A stretch of 64,000 nucleotides of DNA from Rugalucina vietnamica (GCA_964017185.1 OZ024869.1:60724761-60788760); one strand, 5' to 3'; shown: positions 11,701-24,419, counted from the first letter of the stretch. Numbers and translations are program-made. Notes: generated from the letters alone by a model not told the origin.

Positions 11701-12240
11701 AGATGATGTTCCATCATATGTAGATGGCTTGATCAACACAGGCGGCCTGTTACTTCTCTCATTTGTCTTACACTTGATTTGTGATTGACTGTCAGTTGTG
11801 AGCTCTCCAGTATTACCTTCACTGGAGCGCTCCTTTCCAGACCCAGTTTGATCCGACCTTGATAGGTTTTTATCGCCTGACGGAGCTGGGTCTGGTGAGC
11901 CAAGGGAGCTGCTCAATTCTGGTGGAGGTTTCTTGTCTTCCTGAGCCACCGTCAGTGCTGTGAGCTTGGTCATTAACAAATCCATTTCCTGCATTCTGCA
12001 ACGGTTATTTTCACGCATTTCTTCTCTTAGCTCCGCATTTTCTTTTCTTACTGTCTCTATCATTTGATACATCAGCAGTGCATCGTCATTGCGTCCTTCA
12101 GAGCTCCCGCATGAGCCATGGGGCGGCTCTTTTTCTTTCCTTTCCCATGATTCTGAGCGTACTTTCTGCATCAAAGACATTTCTTCCTCCCTCCATTCAA
12201 TTAATGGATCTAGCTCCTTGAAGAAGTCTTTGGCTGCCAT
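8728..12240 (-). CDS. gag-pol: Gag-protease-reverse transcriptase-RNase H polyprotein
   Basis: This frame encodes 1170 residues. It starts 37 bp after the primer-binding site, so the 5' leader is very short. Residues 1 to about 390 look like Gag, with an acidic/basic coiled-coil-like N-terminus and a capsid-like region around 170-335. A CCHC zinc knuckle follows (C398, C401, H406, C411), then an Arg/Gly-rich nucleic-acid-binding stretch (about 419-431). The aspartic protease carries LVDTG (D473). Reverse transcriptase spans about 750-930, with catalytic D835 and YLDD at 897-900. RNase H has D1046, E1087, D1112 and D1155 and ends in the usual ADALSR. Gag and Pol share one frame without a frameshift. 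The frame ends at a TAA (8728-8730), and integrase follows in the same frame. All catalytic residues I can check are present, so the copy looks recently functional apart from that stop. Confidence 0.95.
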   Translation of the reverse strand: MAAKDFFKELDPLIEWREEEMSLMQKVRSESWERKEKEPPHGSCGSSEGRNDDALLMYQMIETVRKENAELREEMRENNRCRMQEMDLLMTKLTALTVAQEDKKPPPELSSSLGSPDPAPSGDKNLSRSDQTGSGKERSSEGNTGELTTDSQSQIKCKTNERSNRPPVLIKPSTYDGTSSWLDYKSHFEACASLGHWSDEDKAMYLAVSLRGQAQSVLGDLAGGVPKKYGELITALNERFSPPNQMELHRAQLRERKQRATDSLPELGQSIRRLTNLAYPTAPYDVKETLAKEYFIDALISSDMRLRIKQSKPATLNDAIRQAVELEAFVKVEEKNKELKGYLRPVDATETEQSKKDFQKLLSRLEDLQKEINDLKSQRRSQTAPRTETRQSNSKMSCNICGRTNHIGRDCYFKNQSSRRGPGRGRGRGLQGANQGPFQNKPGKQTGIKRSTENSGLFVTAQICEKNVKLLVDTGATLTILNTDLYNSVKSSLGGDSGLEAVRKEIVSATNEPIKVAGKTELSLKIGQKMYKQELAIADIAMDGVIGLDFFSKYKCKVDIVNKKLLIGSDEVPMLSEGSIGCYRISVGETCSIPPRSEIIIYGDVKILENDYLPKGMSLVEPEETFTNSDQGLVAKALVDNSRKVPLRIMNLSQDVKTIHSGTFVASMSPVDKVMDSNEQHTNKKGLSPAVKDLLKKMSPQITKKQTKQVEELLLKHSSLFANNDKELGKTGIVRHGIKTNDRPPVKQPLRRIPVHMKQEVDQHIDDMLERDVIEPSVSPWSAGVVLAKKKDGTTRFCVDYRKLNELTVKDAYPLPRIDDSLDHLSGAQWFSTLDLCSGYWQVELEPEDKPKTAFATKRGLYQFRVMPFGLCNAPATFERLMETVLSGLQWDICLIYLDDIIVIAKSFDEMLQNLETVFNRLSSAGLKLKAKKCHIFAEQVEFLGHIISTEGIATDPKKIEIVKEWKEPSNITEVRSFVGLCSYYRRYIKGFASIVKPLNKLTEKKQKFVWTEDCQAAFETLKSKLTQAPILSFPNFDEPFILDTDASNTAIGAVLSQNIEGQGKVVAYASRALTKSEQKYCVTRKELLAVVHFVKYFRHYLYGKRFKVRTDHGSLRWLLNFKNPEGQLARWIEVLSTYDMEIQHRPGTQHKNADALSRHSCGQCRGKEM

Positions 12241-12277
12241 CTTGCTTTATTGTATAATTCTTATTTAAGAGCTTAGT

Positions 12278-12295
12278 ATCCCACCGCTGCCACCA
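12278..12295 (-). other. Primer-binding site complementary to tRNA-Leu
   Basis: The plus strand reads ATCCCACCGCTGCCACCA, which is the 3' end of an animal tRNA-Leu (AAG/TAG type) including the added CCA. The minus strand, the element's sense strand, is therefore complementary to 18 nt of the primer tRNA, starting TGG. It lies 6 bp inside the 5' LTR boundary (spacer 12296-12301). Confidence 0.85.
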
Positions 12296-12301
12296 AAAAC
12301 T

Positions 12302-13090
12302 TGTGACGTGCAGCGTGTTCCGAGCGGCTTGAACACTTATAAAAATGCGATGAGATGTAGTGAGCTAATTCGAGCCTGCCTAGCTCCTCTAGCTCCGTAA
12401 GGATATGACAAGTTAAAGTGATAAAAAAATGATTATTCCCAATTTAGACAGAGTTTCCTACTCCAAAAATGATTTGCGTGTGTCCCCTTAGATAACTTTC
12501 TAAGGTAAGCTCAAATTTGAATATTTTACAAAATGATTGCAGTTGCATTTATAAAAACAAAAATCATCAAGAGTTATAAACATTTATTATAATGAAAACA
12601 ATATTGAATCAACACGGCTCACTTGGGCTCACTAATTTCGGATAGCTCCGTGAACGACTAGCTCATAGATAAAACAGCTAAATGAGGCTCATTTCTACAG
12701 GAAGCATGAGCTGAAGATTGGGCTCCTTTCTGTTTCTTAGTATGAGTAATGTTATACTTTTTCTACAGAGTAGGAAAGCCAATATTTCAGGCACGTCTAC
12801 GACTCTATAGAAATATTACCTTATCAATGCTGCAAGATCTGGCATAGAAGTCCTTTAGCGTGGCTCACTTCCAGCTTTTATACCTCTGGTTAATTGTCTT
12901 GCTGTTTTGATTGGATAATAAGACCTGTTCATCGACTGGTCAGTTGAAAACGAAAGTAGGCATTTGATTGGTTAATTTCGTGATCATTTCATTGGTCAAA
13001 GAAGTCGCAATTTCAATCCGTTTTGGTGATCAAGCTCTACCACTGAATGTAAACACTTTCTGTGTACTGTATTGAGGCTATTTTGTCACA
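12302..13090 (-). repeat. 5' LTR of the gypsy element
   Basis: The LTR is 789 bp and is the promoter-bearing copy in element orientation. It carries a TATAAAAG box (12875-12882 on the plus strand as CTTTTATA), about 210 bp into the LTR. It appears identical to the other LTR. Confidence 0.95.
12875..12882 (-). promoter_or_regulatory. LTR TATA box
   Basis: The minus-strand sequence TATAAAAG is a canonical RNA polymerase II TATA box. The same box sits at 6848-6855 in the other LTR. Its activity is inferred. Confidence 0.55.
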
Positions 13091-13094
13091 AAAG
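13091..13094. other. Target-site duplication of LTR element, right copy (AAAG)
   Basis: This is the partner of 6271-6274. The satellite continues immediately with GTTGCAATTGCAACGG. Confidence 0.9.
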
Positions 13095-15349
13095 GTTGCA
13101 ATTGCAACGGTTAGTGCTTACATGTTAACACTAACGTTTGCAACTGCAACGCTTAGCTTTAACGTGTTGCCACTAACGCTTAATGTTAACGTGTTGCCAT
13201 TAAAGGTTGCAAATGTAACGGTTAGTGCTTCCATGTTGACACTAACGTTTGCAACTGTTTTGACGGTTGCAAATGCAAAGCTTAGTGTTTACGTGTTGCC
13301 ATTAACGGTTTTAACTACAACGCTTAGTTTCAACATGTTGACACGGTTTTAACGGTTGCAAATGCAAAGCAGCTTACGTGTTGTCATTAACGGTTTTAAC
13401 TGCAACGCTTAGTTTTTACATGTTGCCACGGTATTAACGGTTGCAAGTCCAATGCTTAGTGCCACTAACGCTTTCAACTGCAATGCTTAATGTTAACGTG
13501 TTGCCTTTAAAGGTTGCAACTGCAACGGTTAATGCTTACATTTTGACACTAACGTTTGCAACTTCAACGCCTAGCTTTAACGTGTTGCCACTAACGCTTA
13601 ATGTTAACGTGTTGCCATTAAAGGTTGCAACTGTAACGGTTAGTGCTTACATGTTGACACTAACGTTTGCAACTGTTTTAACGGTTGCAAATGCAAAGCT
13701 TAGTGTTTACGTGTTGCCATTAACGGTTTTAACTACAACGCTTAGTTTTAACGTGTTGACACGGTTTTTACGGTTGCAAATGCAAAGCTTAGTGTTTACG
13801 TGTTGGCATTAACGGTTTTAACTGCAACGCTTAGTTTTAACATGTTGCCACGGTATTAACGGTTGCAAATCCAATGCTTAGTGCTAACGTGTTGCAATTA
13901 ACGGTTATAACTACAACGCTCAGTTTTAACGTGTTGACATGGTTTTAATAGTTGCAAATGCAAAGCTTAGTGTTTTAACGTGTTGACATGGTTTTAATGG
14001 TTGCAAATGCAAAGCTTAGTGTTTACGTATTGCCATTAACGGTTTTAACTACAACGCTTAGTTTTAATGTGTTGACACGGTTTTAATGGTTGCAAATGCA
14101 AAGCTTAGTGTTTACGTGTTGTCATTAACGGTTTTAACTGCAACGCTTAGTTTTAACATGTTGCCACGGTATTAACGGTTGCAAATCGAATGCTTAGTGC
14201 TAACGTGTTGCAATTAACGGTTATAACTACAACGCTTAGTTTTAACGTGTTGACATGGTTTTAATGGTTGCAAATGCAAAGCTTAGTGTTTACGTGTTGT
14301 CATTAACGGTTGCAACTGCAACGCTTAGTGTAAACATGTTGACACTAACGGTTGCAACTGCAATGCTAAGTGTTGACATTAACGGTTGCAACGTGTTAAC
14401 GTGTTGAAATTAACGTAAGCAAATGCTACACTGTTATAATGTTATAACGGTTGTAACTGCAACGCTTAGTTTTAACGCATTGTAACCGAAATGCTTAGTG
14501 TTAACGTGTTGCAACTGCAAGGCTTAGTGTAAACATGTTGACACTAACGGTTGCAACTGCAATGCTAAGTGTTAACATGTTGACATAAACGGTTGCAACG
14601 TTTTAACGTGTTGAAATTAACGTAAGCAAATGCTACACTTACTGTTATAATGTTGACACTTACGGTTGTAACTGCAACGCTTAGTTTTAACGTGTTGCCA
14701 CTAACGCTTGCAACTGCAATGCTTAATGTTAACGTGTTGCCTTTAAAGGTTGTAACTGCAACGGTTAGTGCTTACATGTTGACACTAACGTTTGCAACTG
14801 CAACGCTTAGCTTTAACGTGTTGCCACTAACGCTTAATGTTAACGTGTTGCATTTAAGGTTGCAACTGTAACGGTTAGTGCTTACATGTTGACACTAACG
14901 TTTGCAACTGTTTTAACGGTTGCAAATGCAAAGCTTAGTGTTTACGTGTTGTCATTAACGGTTTTAACTGCAACGCTTAGTTTTAACATGTTGCCACGGT
15001 ATTAACGGTTGCAAATCCAATGCTTAGTGCTAATGTGTTGCAATTAACGGTTATAACTACAACGCTTAGTTTTAACGTGTTGACATGGTTTTTAATGGTT
15101 GCAAATGCAAAGCTTAGTGTTTACGTGTTGTCATTAACGGTTTTAACTACAACGCTTAGTTTTAACGCATTGTAACCGCAATGCTTAGTGTTAACGTGTT
15201 GTCAATAACGGTTGCAACTGCAAGGCTTAGTGTAAACATGTTGACACTAACGGTTGCAACTGCAATGCTAAGTGTTAACATGTTGACATAAACGGTTGCA
15301 ACGTGTTAACGTGTTGAAATTAATGTAAACGAATGCTACACTTACTGTA

Positions 15350-16138
15350 ATGTTGACACTAACGGTTGTAACTGCAACGCTTAGTTTTAACGTGTTGCCA
15401 CTAACGCTTGCAACTGCAATGCTTAATGTTAACGTGTTGTCTTTAAAGGTTGCAACTGCAACGGTTAATGCTTACATGTTGACACTAACGTTTGCAACTG
15501 CAACGCTTAGCTTTAACGTGTTGCCACTAACGCTTAATGTTAACGTGTTGCCATTAAAGGTTGCAACTGTAACGGTTAGTGCTTACATGTTGACACTAAC
15601 GTTTGCAACTGTTTTAACGGTTGCAAATGCAAAGCTTAGTGTTTACGTGTTGCCATTAACGGTTTTAACTACAACGCTTAGTTTTAACGTGTTGACACGG
15701 TTTTAACGGTTGCAAATGCAAAGCTTAGTGTTTACGTGTTGTCATTAACGGTTTTAACTGCAACGCTTAGTTTTAACATGTTGCCACGGTATTAACGGTT
15801 GCAAATCGAATGCTTAGTGCTAACGTGTTGCAATTAACGGTTATAACTACAACGCTTAGTTTTAACGTGTTGACATGGTTTTAATGGTTGCAACTGCAAA
15901 GCTTAGTGTTTACGTGTTGTCATTAACGGTTGTAACTACAACGCTTAGTTTTAACGCATTGTAACCGCAATGCTTAGTGTTAACGTGTTGTAATTAACGG
16001 TTGCAACTGCAACGCTTAGTGTAAACATGTTGACACTAATGGTTGCAACTGCAATGCTAAGTGTTAACATGTTGACATAAACGGTTGCAACGTGTTAACG
16101 TGTTGAAATTAACGTAAGCAAATGCTACACTTACTGTA
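15350..16138. repeat. Representative 789-bp higher-order repeat unit
   Basis: Twenty monomers read in order have lengths 42, 42, 42, 42, 27, 42, 60, 42, 47, 42, 47, 42, 47, 42, 29, 42, 42, 23, 8 and 39, which sum to 789. The alternating 42/47 block in the middle is the part that varies in copy number between units. Each full monomer carries TAACGG or a one-base variant, and the 8-bp palindromes GTTGCAAC and near-copies recur. Confidence 0.85.
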
Positions 16139-19100
16139 ATGTTGAAACTAACGGTTGTAACTGCAACGCTTAGTTTTAACGTGTTGCCACTAACGCTTGC
16201 AACTGCAATGCTTAATGTTAACGTGTTGCCTTTAAAGGTTGCAACTGCAACGGTTAGTGCTTACATGTTGACACTAACGTTTGCAACTGCAACACTTAGC
16301 TTTAACGTGTTGCCACTAACGCTTAATGTTAACGTGTTGCCATTAAAGGTTGCAACTGTAACGGTTAGTGCTTCCATGTTGACACTAACGTTTGCAACTG
16401 TTTTGACGGTTGCAAATGCAAAGCTTAGTGTTTACGTGTTGCCATTAACGGTTTTAACTACAACGCTTAGTTTCAACGTGTTGACACGGTTTTAACGGTT
16501 GCAAAAGCAAAGCTTAGTGTTTACGTGTTGGCATTAACGGTTTTAACTGCAACGCTTAGTTTGAACATGTTGCCACGGTATTAACGGTTGCAAATCCAAT
16601 GCTTAGTGCTAGCGTGTTGCAATTAACGGTTATAACTACAACGCTTAGTTTTAACGTGTTGACATGGTTTTAATAGTTGCAAATGCAAAGCTTAGTGTTT
16701 ACGTGTTGTCATTAACGGTTTTAACTGCAACGCTTAGTTTTAACGTGTTGCCACGGTATTAACGGTTGCAAATCCAATGCTTAGTGCTAATGTGTTGCAA
16801 TTAACGGTTATAACTACAACGCTTAGTTTTAACGTGTTGACATGGTTTTAATGGTTGCAAATGCAAAGCTTAGTGTTTACGTGTTGTCATTAACGGTTTT
16901 AACTACAACGCTTAGTTTTAACGCATTGTAACCGCAATGCTTAGTGTTAACGTGTTGTCATTAACGGTTGCAACTGCAACGCTTAGTGTAAACATGTTGA
17001 CACTAATGGTTGCAACTGCAATGCTAAGTGTTAACATGTTGACATAAACGGTTGCAACGTGTTAACGTGTTGAAATTAACGTAAGCAAATGCTACACTTA
17101 CTGTAATGTTGAAACTAACGGTTGTAACTGCAACGCTTAGTTTTAACGTGTTGCCACTAACGCTTGCAACTGCAATGCTTAATGTTAACGTGTTGCCTTT
17201 AAAGGTTGCAACTGCAACGGTTAGTGCTTACATGTTAACACTAACGTTTGCAACTGCAACACTTAGCTTTAACGTGTTGCCACTAACGCTTAATGTTAAC
17301 GTGTTGCCATTAAAGGTTGCAACTGTAACGGTTAGTGCTTCCATGTTGACACTAACGTTTGCAACTGTTTTGACGGTTGCAAATGCAAAGCTTAGTGTTT
17401 ACGTGTTGCCACTAACGGTTTTAACTACAACGCTTAGTTTCAACGTGTTGACACGGTTTTAACGGTTGCAAATGCAAAGCTTAGTGTTTACGTGTTGTCA
17501 TTAACGATTTTAATTGCAACGCTTAGTTTTTACAAGTTGCAACGTGTTGACACGGTTTTATTGGTTGCAAATGCAAAGCTTAGTGTTTACGTGTTGTCAT
17601 TAACGGTTTTAACTGCAACGCTTAGTTTTAACATGTTGCAACGGTATTAATGGTTGCAAATCCAATGCTTAGTGCTAACGTGTTGCAATTAACGGTTATA
17701 ACTACAACGCTTAGTTTTAACGCATTGTAACCGCAATGCTTAGTGTTAACGTGTTGTCATTAACGGTTGCAACTGCAACGCTTAGTGTAAACATGTTGAC
17801 ACTAACGGTTGCAACTGCAATGCTAAGTGTTAACATGTTGACATTAAACGGTTGCAACGTGTTAACGTGTTGAAATTAACGTAAGCAAATGCTACACTTA
17901 CTGTTATGTTGACACTAACGGTTGTAACTGCAACGCTTAGTTTTAACGTGTTGCCACTAACGCTTGCAACTGCAATGCTTAATGTTAACGTGTTGCCTTT
18001 AAAGGTTACAACTGCAAGGGTTAGTGCTTACATGTTGACACTAACGTTTGCAACTGCAACGCTTAGCTTTAACGTGTTGCCACTAACGCTTAATGTTAAC
18101 GTCTTCCCATTAAAGGTTGCAACTCTAACGGTTAGTGCTTACATGTTGACACTAACGTTTGCAACTGTTTTAACGGTTGCAAATGCAAAGCTTAGTGTTT
18201 ACGTGTTGTCATTAACGGTTTTAACTGCAACGCTTAGTTTTAACATGTTGCCACGGTATTAATGGTTGCAAATCCAATGCTTAGTGCTAACGTGTTGCAA
18301 TTAACGGTTATAACTACAACGCTTAGTTTTAACGTGTTGACATGGTTTTAATGGTTGTAAATGCAAAGCTTAGTGTTTACGTGTTGTCATTAACGGTTGC
18401 AACTGCAACGCTTAGTGTAAACATGTTGACACTAACGGTTGCAACTGCAATGCTAAGTGTTAACATGTTGACATAAACGGTTGCAACGTGTTAACGTGTT
18501 GAAATTAACGTAAACGAATGCTACACTTACTGTAATGTTGACACTAACGGTTGTAACTGCAACGCTTAGTTTTAACGTGTTGCCACTAACGCTTGCAACT
18601 GCAATGCTTAATGTTAACGTGTTGCCTTTAAAGGTTGCAACTGCAACGGTTAATGCTTACATGTTGACACTAACGTTTGCAACTGCAACGCTTAGCTTTA
18701 ACGTGTTGCCACTAACGCTTAATGTTAACGTGTTGCCATTAAAGGTTGCAACTGTAACGGTTAGTGCTTACATGTTGACACTAACGTTTGCAACTGTTTT
18801 AACGGTTGCAAATGCAAAGCTTAGTGTTTACGTGTTGCCATTAACGGTTTTAACTACAACGCTTAGTTTTAACGTGTTGACACGGTTTTAACGGTTGCAA
18901 ATGCAAAGCTTAGTGTTTACGTGTTGTCATTAACGGTTTTAACTGCAACGCTTAGTTTTAACATGTTGCCACGGTATTTACGGTTGCAAATCGAATGCAT
19001 AGTGCTAACGTGTTGCAATTAACGGTTATAACTACAACGCTTAGTTTTAACGTGTTGACATGGTTTTAATGGTTGCAAATGCAAAGCTTAGTGTTTACGT

Positions 19101-22100
19101 GTTGTCATTAACGGTTTTAACTACAACGCTTAGTTTTAACGCATTGTAACCGCAATGCTTAGTGTTAACGTGTTGTCATTAACGGTTGCAACTGCAACGC
19201 TTAGTGTAAACATGTTGACACTAATGGTTGCAACTGCAATGCTAAGTGTTAACATGTTGACATAAACGGTTGCAACGTGTTAACGTGTTGAAATTAACGT
19301 AAGCAAATGCTACACTTACTGTAATGTTGAAACTAACGGTTGTAACTGCAACGCTTAGTTTTAACGTGTTGCCACTAACGCTTGCAACTGCAATGCTTAA
19401 TGTTAACGTGTTGCCTTTAAAGGTTGCAACTGCAACGGTTAGTGCTTACATGTTGACACTAACGTTTGCAACTGCAACACTTAGCTTTAACGTGTTGCCA
19501 CTAACGCTTAATGTTAACGTGTTGCCATTAAAGGTTGCAACTGTAACGGTTAGTGCTTCCATGTTGACACTAACGTTTGCAACTGTTTTGACGGTTGCAA
19601 ATGCAAAGCTTAGTGTTTACGTGTTGCCATTTACGGTTTTAACTACAACGCTTAGTTTCAACGTGTTGACACGGTTTTAACGGTTGCAAAAGCAAAGCTT
19701 AGTGTTTACGTGTTGGCATTAACGGTTTTAACTGCAACGCTTAGTTTTAACATGTTGCCACGGTATTAACGGTTGCAAATCCAATGCTTAGTGCTAGCGT
19801 GTTGCAATTAACGGTTATAACTACAACGCTTAGTTTTAACGTGTTGACATGGTTTTAATAGTTGCAAATGCAAAGCTTAGTGTTTACGTGTTGTCATTAA
19901 CGGTTTTAACTGCAACGCTTAGTTTTAACGTGTTGCCACGGTATTAACGGTTGCAAATCCAATGCTTAGTGCTAATGTGTTGCAATTAACGGTTATAACT
20001 ACAACGCTTAGTTTTAACGTGTTGACATGGTTTTAATGGTTGCAAATGCAAAGCTTAGTGTTTACGTGTTGTCATTAACGGTTTTAACTACAACGCTTAG
20101 TTTTAACGCATTGTAACCGCAATGCTTAGTGTTAACGTGTTGTCATTAACGGTTGCAACTGCAACGCTTAGTGTAAACATGTTGACACTAACGGTTGCAA
20201 CTGCAATGCTAAGTGTTAACATGTTGACATTAAACGGTTGCAACGTGTTAAAGTGTTGAAATTAACGTAAGCAAATGCTACACTTACTGTTATGTTGACA
20301 CTAACGGTTGTAACTGCAACGCTTAGTTTTAACGTGTTGCCACTAACGCTTGCAACTGCAATGCTTAATGTTAACGTGTTGCCTTTAAAGGTTACAACTG
20401 CAAGGGTTAGTGCTTACATGTTGACACTAACGTTTGCAACTGCAACGCTTAGCTTTAACGTGTTGCCACTAACGCTTAATGTTAACGTCTTCCCATTAAA
20501 GGTTGCAACTCTAACGGTTAGTGCTTACATGTTGACACTAACGTTTGCAACTGTTTTAACGGTTGCAAATGCAAAGCTTAGTGTTTACGTATTGCCATTA
20601 ACGGTTTTAACTACAACGCTTAGTTTTAATGTGTTGACACGGTTTTAATGGTTGCAAATGCAAAGCTTAGTGTTTACGTGTTGTCATTAACGGTTTTAAC
20701 TGCAACGCTTAGTTTTAACATGTTGCCACGGTATTAACGGTTGCAAATCCAATGCTTAGTGCTAACGTGTTGCAATTAACTTTTATAACTACAACGCTTA
20801 GTTTTAACGTGTTGACATGGTTTTAATGGTTGCAAATGCAAAGCTTAGTGTTTACGTGTTGTCATTAACGGTTGCAACTGCAACGCTTAGTGTAAACATG
20901 TTGACACTAACGGTTGCAACTGCAATGCTAAGTGTTGACATAAACGGTTGCAACGTGTTAACGTGTTGAAATTAACGTAAGCAAATGCTACACTGTTATA
21001 ATGTTAAAACGGTTGTAACTGCAACGCTTAGTTTTAACGCATTGTAACCGAAATGCTTAGTGTTAACGTGTTGCAACTGCAACGCTTAGTGTAAACATGT
21101 TGACACTAACGGTTGCAACTGCAATGCTAAGTGTTAACATGTTGACATAAACGGTTGCAACGTTTTAACGTGTTGAAATTAACGTAAGCAAATGCTACAC
21201 TTACTGTTATAATGTTGACACTTACGGTTGTAACTGCAACGCTTAGTTTTAACGGTGTTGCCTTTAAAGGTTGTAACTGCAACGGTTAGTGCTTACATGT
21301 TGACACTAACGTTTGCAACTGCAACGCTTAGCTTTAACGTGTTGCCACTAACGCTTAATGTTAACGTGTTGCATTTAAGGTTGCAACTGTAACGGTTAGT
21401 GCTTACATGTTGACACTAACGTTTGCAACTGTTTTAACGGTTGCAAATGCAAAGCTTAGTGTTTACGTGTTGTCATTAACGGTTTTAACTGCAACGCTTA
21501 GTTTTAACATGTTGCCACGGTATTAACGGTTGCAAATCCAATGCTTAGTGCTAATGTGTTGCAATTAACGGTTATAACTACAACGCTTAGTTTTAACGTG
21601 TTGACATGGTTTTAATGGTTGCAAATGCAAAGCTTAGTGTTTACGTGTTGTCATTAACGGTTTTAACTACAACGCTTAAATTTAACGCATTGTAACCGCA
21701 ATGCTTAGTGTTAACGTGTTGTCATTAACGGTTGCAACTGCAACGCTTAGTGTAAACATGTTGACACTAACGGTTGCAACTGCAATGCTAAGTGTTAACA
21801 TGTTGACATAAACGGTTGCAACGTGTTAACGTGTTGAAATTAACGTAAACGAATGCTACACTTACTGTAATGTTGACACTAACGGTTGTAACTGCAACGC
21901 TTAGTTTTAACGTGTTGCCACTAACGCTTGCAACTGCAATGCTTAATGTTAACGTGTTGCCTTTAAAGGTTGCAACTGCAACGGTTAATGCTTACATGTT
22001 GACACTAACGTTTGCAACTTCAACGCCTAGCTTTAACGTGTTGCCACTAACGCTTAATGTTAACGTGTTGCCATTAAAGGTTGCAACTGTAACGGTTAGT

Positions 22101-24416
22101 GCTTACATGTTGACACTAACGTTTGCAACTGTTTTAACGGTTGCAAATGCAAAGCTTAGTGTTTACGTGTTGCCATTAACGGTTTTAACTACAACGCTTA
22201 GTTTTAACGTGTTGACACGGTTTAACGGTTGCAAATGCAAAGCTTAGTGTTTACGTGTTGTCATTAACGGTTTTAACTGCAACGCTTAGTTTTAACATGT
22301 TGCCACGGTATTAACGGTTGCAAATCCAATGCTTAGTGCTAACGTGTTGCAATTAACGGTTATAACTACAACGCTTAGTTTTAACGTGTTGACATGGTTT
22401 TAATAGTTGCAAATGCAAAGCTTAGTGTTTACGTGTTGTCATTAACGGTTTTAACTGCAACGCTTAGTTTTAACGTGTTGCCACGGTATTAACGGTTGCA
22501 AATCCAATGCTTAGTGCTAATGTGTTGCAATTAACGGTTATAACTACAACGCTTAGTTTTAACGTGTTGACATGGTTTTAATGGTTGCAAATGCAAAGCT
22601 TAGTGTTTACGTGTTGTCATTAACGGTTTTAACTACAACGCTTAGTTTTAACGCATTGTAACCGCAATGCTTAGTGTTAACGTGTTGTCATTAACGGTTG
22701 CAACTGCAACGCTTAGTGTAAACATGTTGACACTAACGGTTGCAACTGCAATGCTAAGTGTTAACATGTTGACATTAAACGGTTGCAACGTGTTAACGTG
22801 TTGAAATTAACGTAAGCAAATGCTACACTTACTGTTATGTTGACACTAACGGTTGTAACTGCAACGCTTAGTTTTAACGTGTTGCCACTAACGCTTGCAA
22901 CTGCAATGCTTAATGTTAACGTGTTGCCTTTAAAGGTTACAACTGCAAGGGTTAGTGCTTACATGTTGACACTAACGTTTGCAACTGCAACGCTTAGCTT
23001 TAACGTGTTGCCACTAACGCTTAATGTTAACGTCTTCCCTTTAAAGGTTGCAACTCTAACGGTTAGTGCTTACATGTTGACACTAACGTTTGCAACTGTT
23101 TTAACGGTTGCAAATGCAAAGCTTAGTGTTTACGTATTGCCATTAACGGTTTTAACTACAACGCTTAGTTTTAACGTGTTGACACGGTTTTAATGGTTGC
23201 AAATGCAAAGCTTAGTGTTTACGTGTTGTCATTAACGGTTTTAACTGCAACGCTTAGTTTTAACATGTTGCCACGGTATTAACGGTTGCAAATCCAATGC
23301 TTAGTGCTAACGTGTTGCAATTAACGGTTATAACTACAACGCTTAGTTTTAACGTGTTGACATGGTTTTAATGGTTGCAAATGCAAAGCTTAGTGTTTAC
23401 GTGTTGTCATTAACGGTTGCAACTGCAACGCTTAGTGTAAACATGTTGACACTAACGGTTGCAACTGCAATGCTAAGTGTTGACATAAACGGTTGCAACG
23501 TGTTAACGTGTTGAAATTAACGTAAGCAAATGCTACACTGTTATAATGTTATAACGGTTGTAACTGCAACGCTTAGTTTTAACGCATTGTAACCGAAATG
23601 CTTAGTGTTAACGTGTTGCAACTGCAACGCTTAGTGTAAACATGTTGACACTAACGGTTGCAACTGCAATGCTAAGTGTTAACATGTTGACATAAACGGT
23701 TGCAACGTTTTAACGTGTTGAAATTAACGTAAGCAAATGCTACACTTACTGTTATAATGTTGACACTTACGGTTGTAACTGCAACGCTTAGTTTTAACGT
23801 GTTGCCACTAACGCTTGCAACTGCAATGCTTAATGTTAACGTGTTGCCTTTAAAGGTTGTAACTGCAACGGTTGGTACTTACATGTTGACACTAACGTTT
23901 GCAACTGCAACGCTTAGCTTTAACGTGTTGCCACTAACGCTTAATGTTAACGTGTTGCATTTAAGGTTGCAACTGTAACGGTTAGTGCTTAAATGTTGAC
24001 ACTAACGTTTGCAACTGTTTTAACGGTTGCAAATGCAAAGATTAGTGTTTACGTGTTGTCATTAACGGTTTTAACTGCAACGCTTAGTTTTAACATGTTG
24101 CCACTGTATTACCGGTTGCAAATCCAATGCTTAGTGCTAATGTGTTGCAATAACGGTTATAACTACAACGCTTAGTTTTAACGTGTTGACATGGTTTTAA
24201 TGGTTGCAAATGCAAAGCTTAGTGTTTACGTGTTGTCATTAACGGTTTTAACTACAACGCTTAGTTTTAACGCATTGTAACCGCAATGCTTAGTGTTAAC
24301 GTGTTGTCATTAACGGTTGCAACTGCAACGCTTAGTGTAAACATGTTGACACTAACGGTTGCAACTGCAATGCTAAGTGTTAACATGTTGACATAAACGG
24401 TTGCAACGTGTTAACG

Positions 24417-24419
24417 TGT
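24417..24419. other. Target-site duplication of element 1, left copy (TGT)
   Basis: It is paired with 29597-29599. A 4-bp reading (TGTT) is possible, but only the 3-bp reading lets the terminal inverted repeats TAGAC(T/A)AGT align at their ends. Confidence 0.7.

Larger units (their letters stand above)
6275..13090 (-). mobile_element. Ty3/gypsy LTR retrotransposon, full length, 6816 bp
   Basis: The element lies on the minus strand and has direct LTRs of 789 bp (6275-7063 and 12302-13090). Reading both by eye I found no difference between them, which implies recent insertion. The LTRs begin TGTGAC and end GTCACA. The target site AAAG is duplicated exactly (6271-6274 and 13091-13094), and the empty site CTTTAAAGGTTG is present in intact monomers elsewhere in the array. 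Internal order in element orientation is primer-binding site, Gag, protease, reverse transcriptase, RNase H, stop codon, integrase, purine-rich tract. Protease-RT-RNase H-integrase order and the integrase GPF motif place it in Ty3/gypsy. I see no envelope frame between integrase and the 3' LTR (about 110 bp only). The clade within Ty3/gypsy is not assigned. Confidence 0.97.
13091..24419. repeat. Satellite array, segment B
   Basis: This continues segment A with the same monomers and orientation. Unit starts at 15350 and 16139 give the 789-bp spacing. The unit from 16139 to 17106 is 967 bp because it has four extra monomers (47+42+47+42 = 178 bp). The units 14650-15350 (700 bp) and 21870-22837 (967 bp) fit the same 89-bp step. 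The segment ends at the TGT duplication (24417-24419) flanking the foldback element. Confidence 0.95.
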
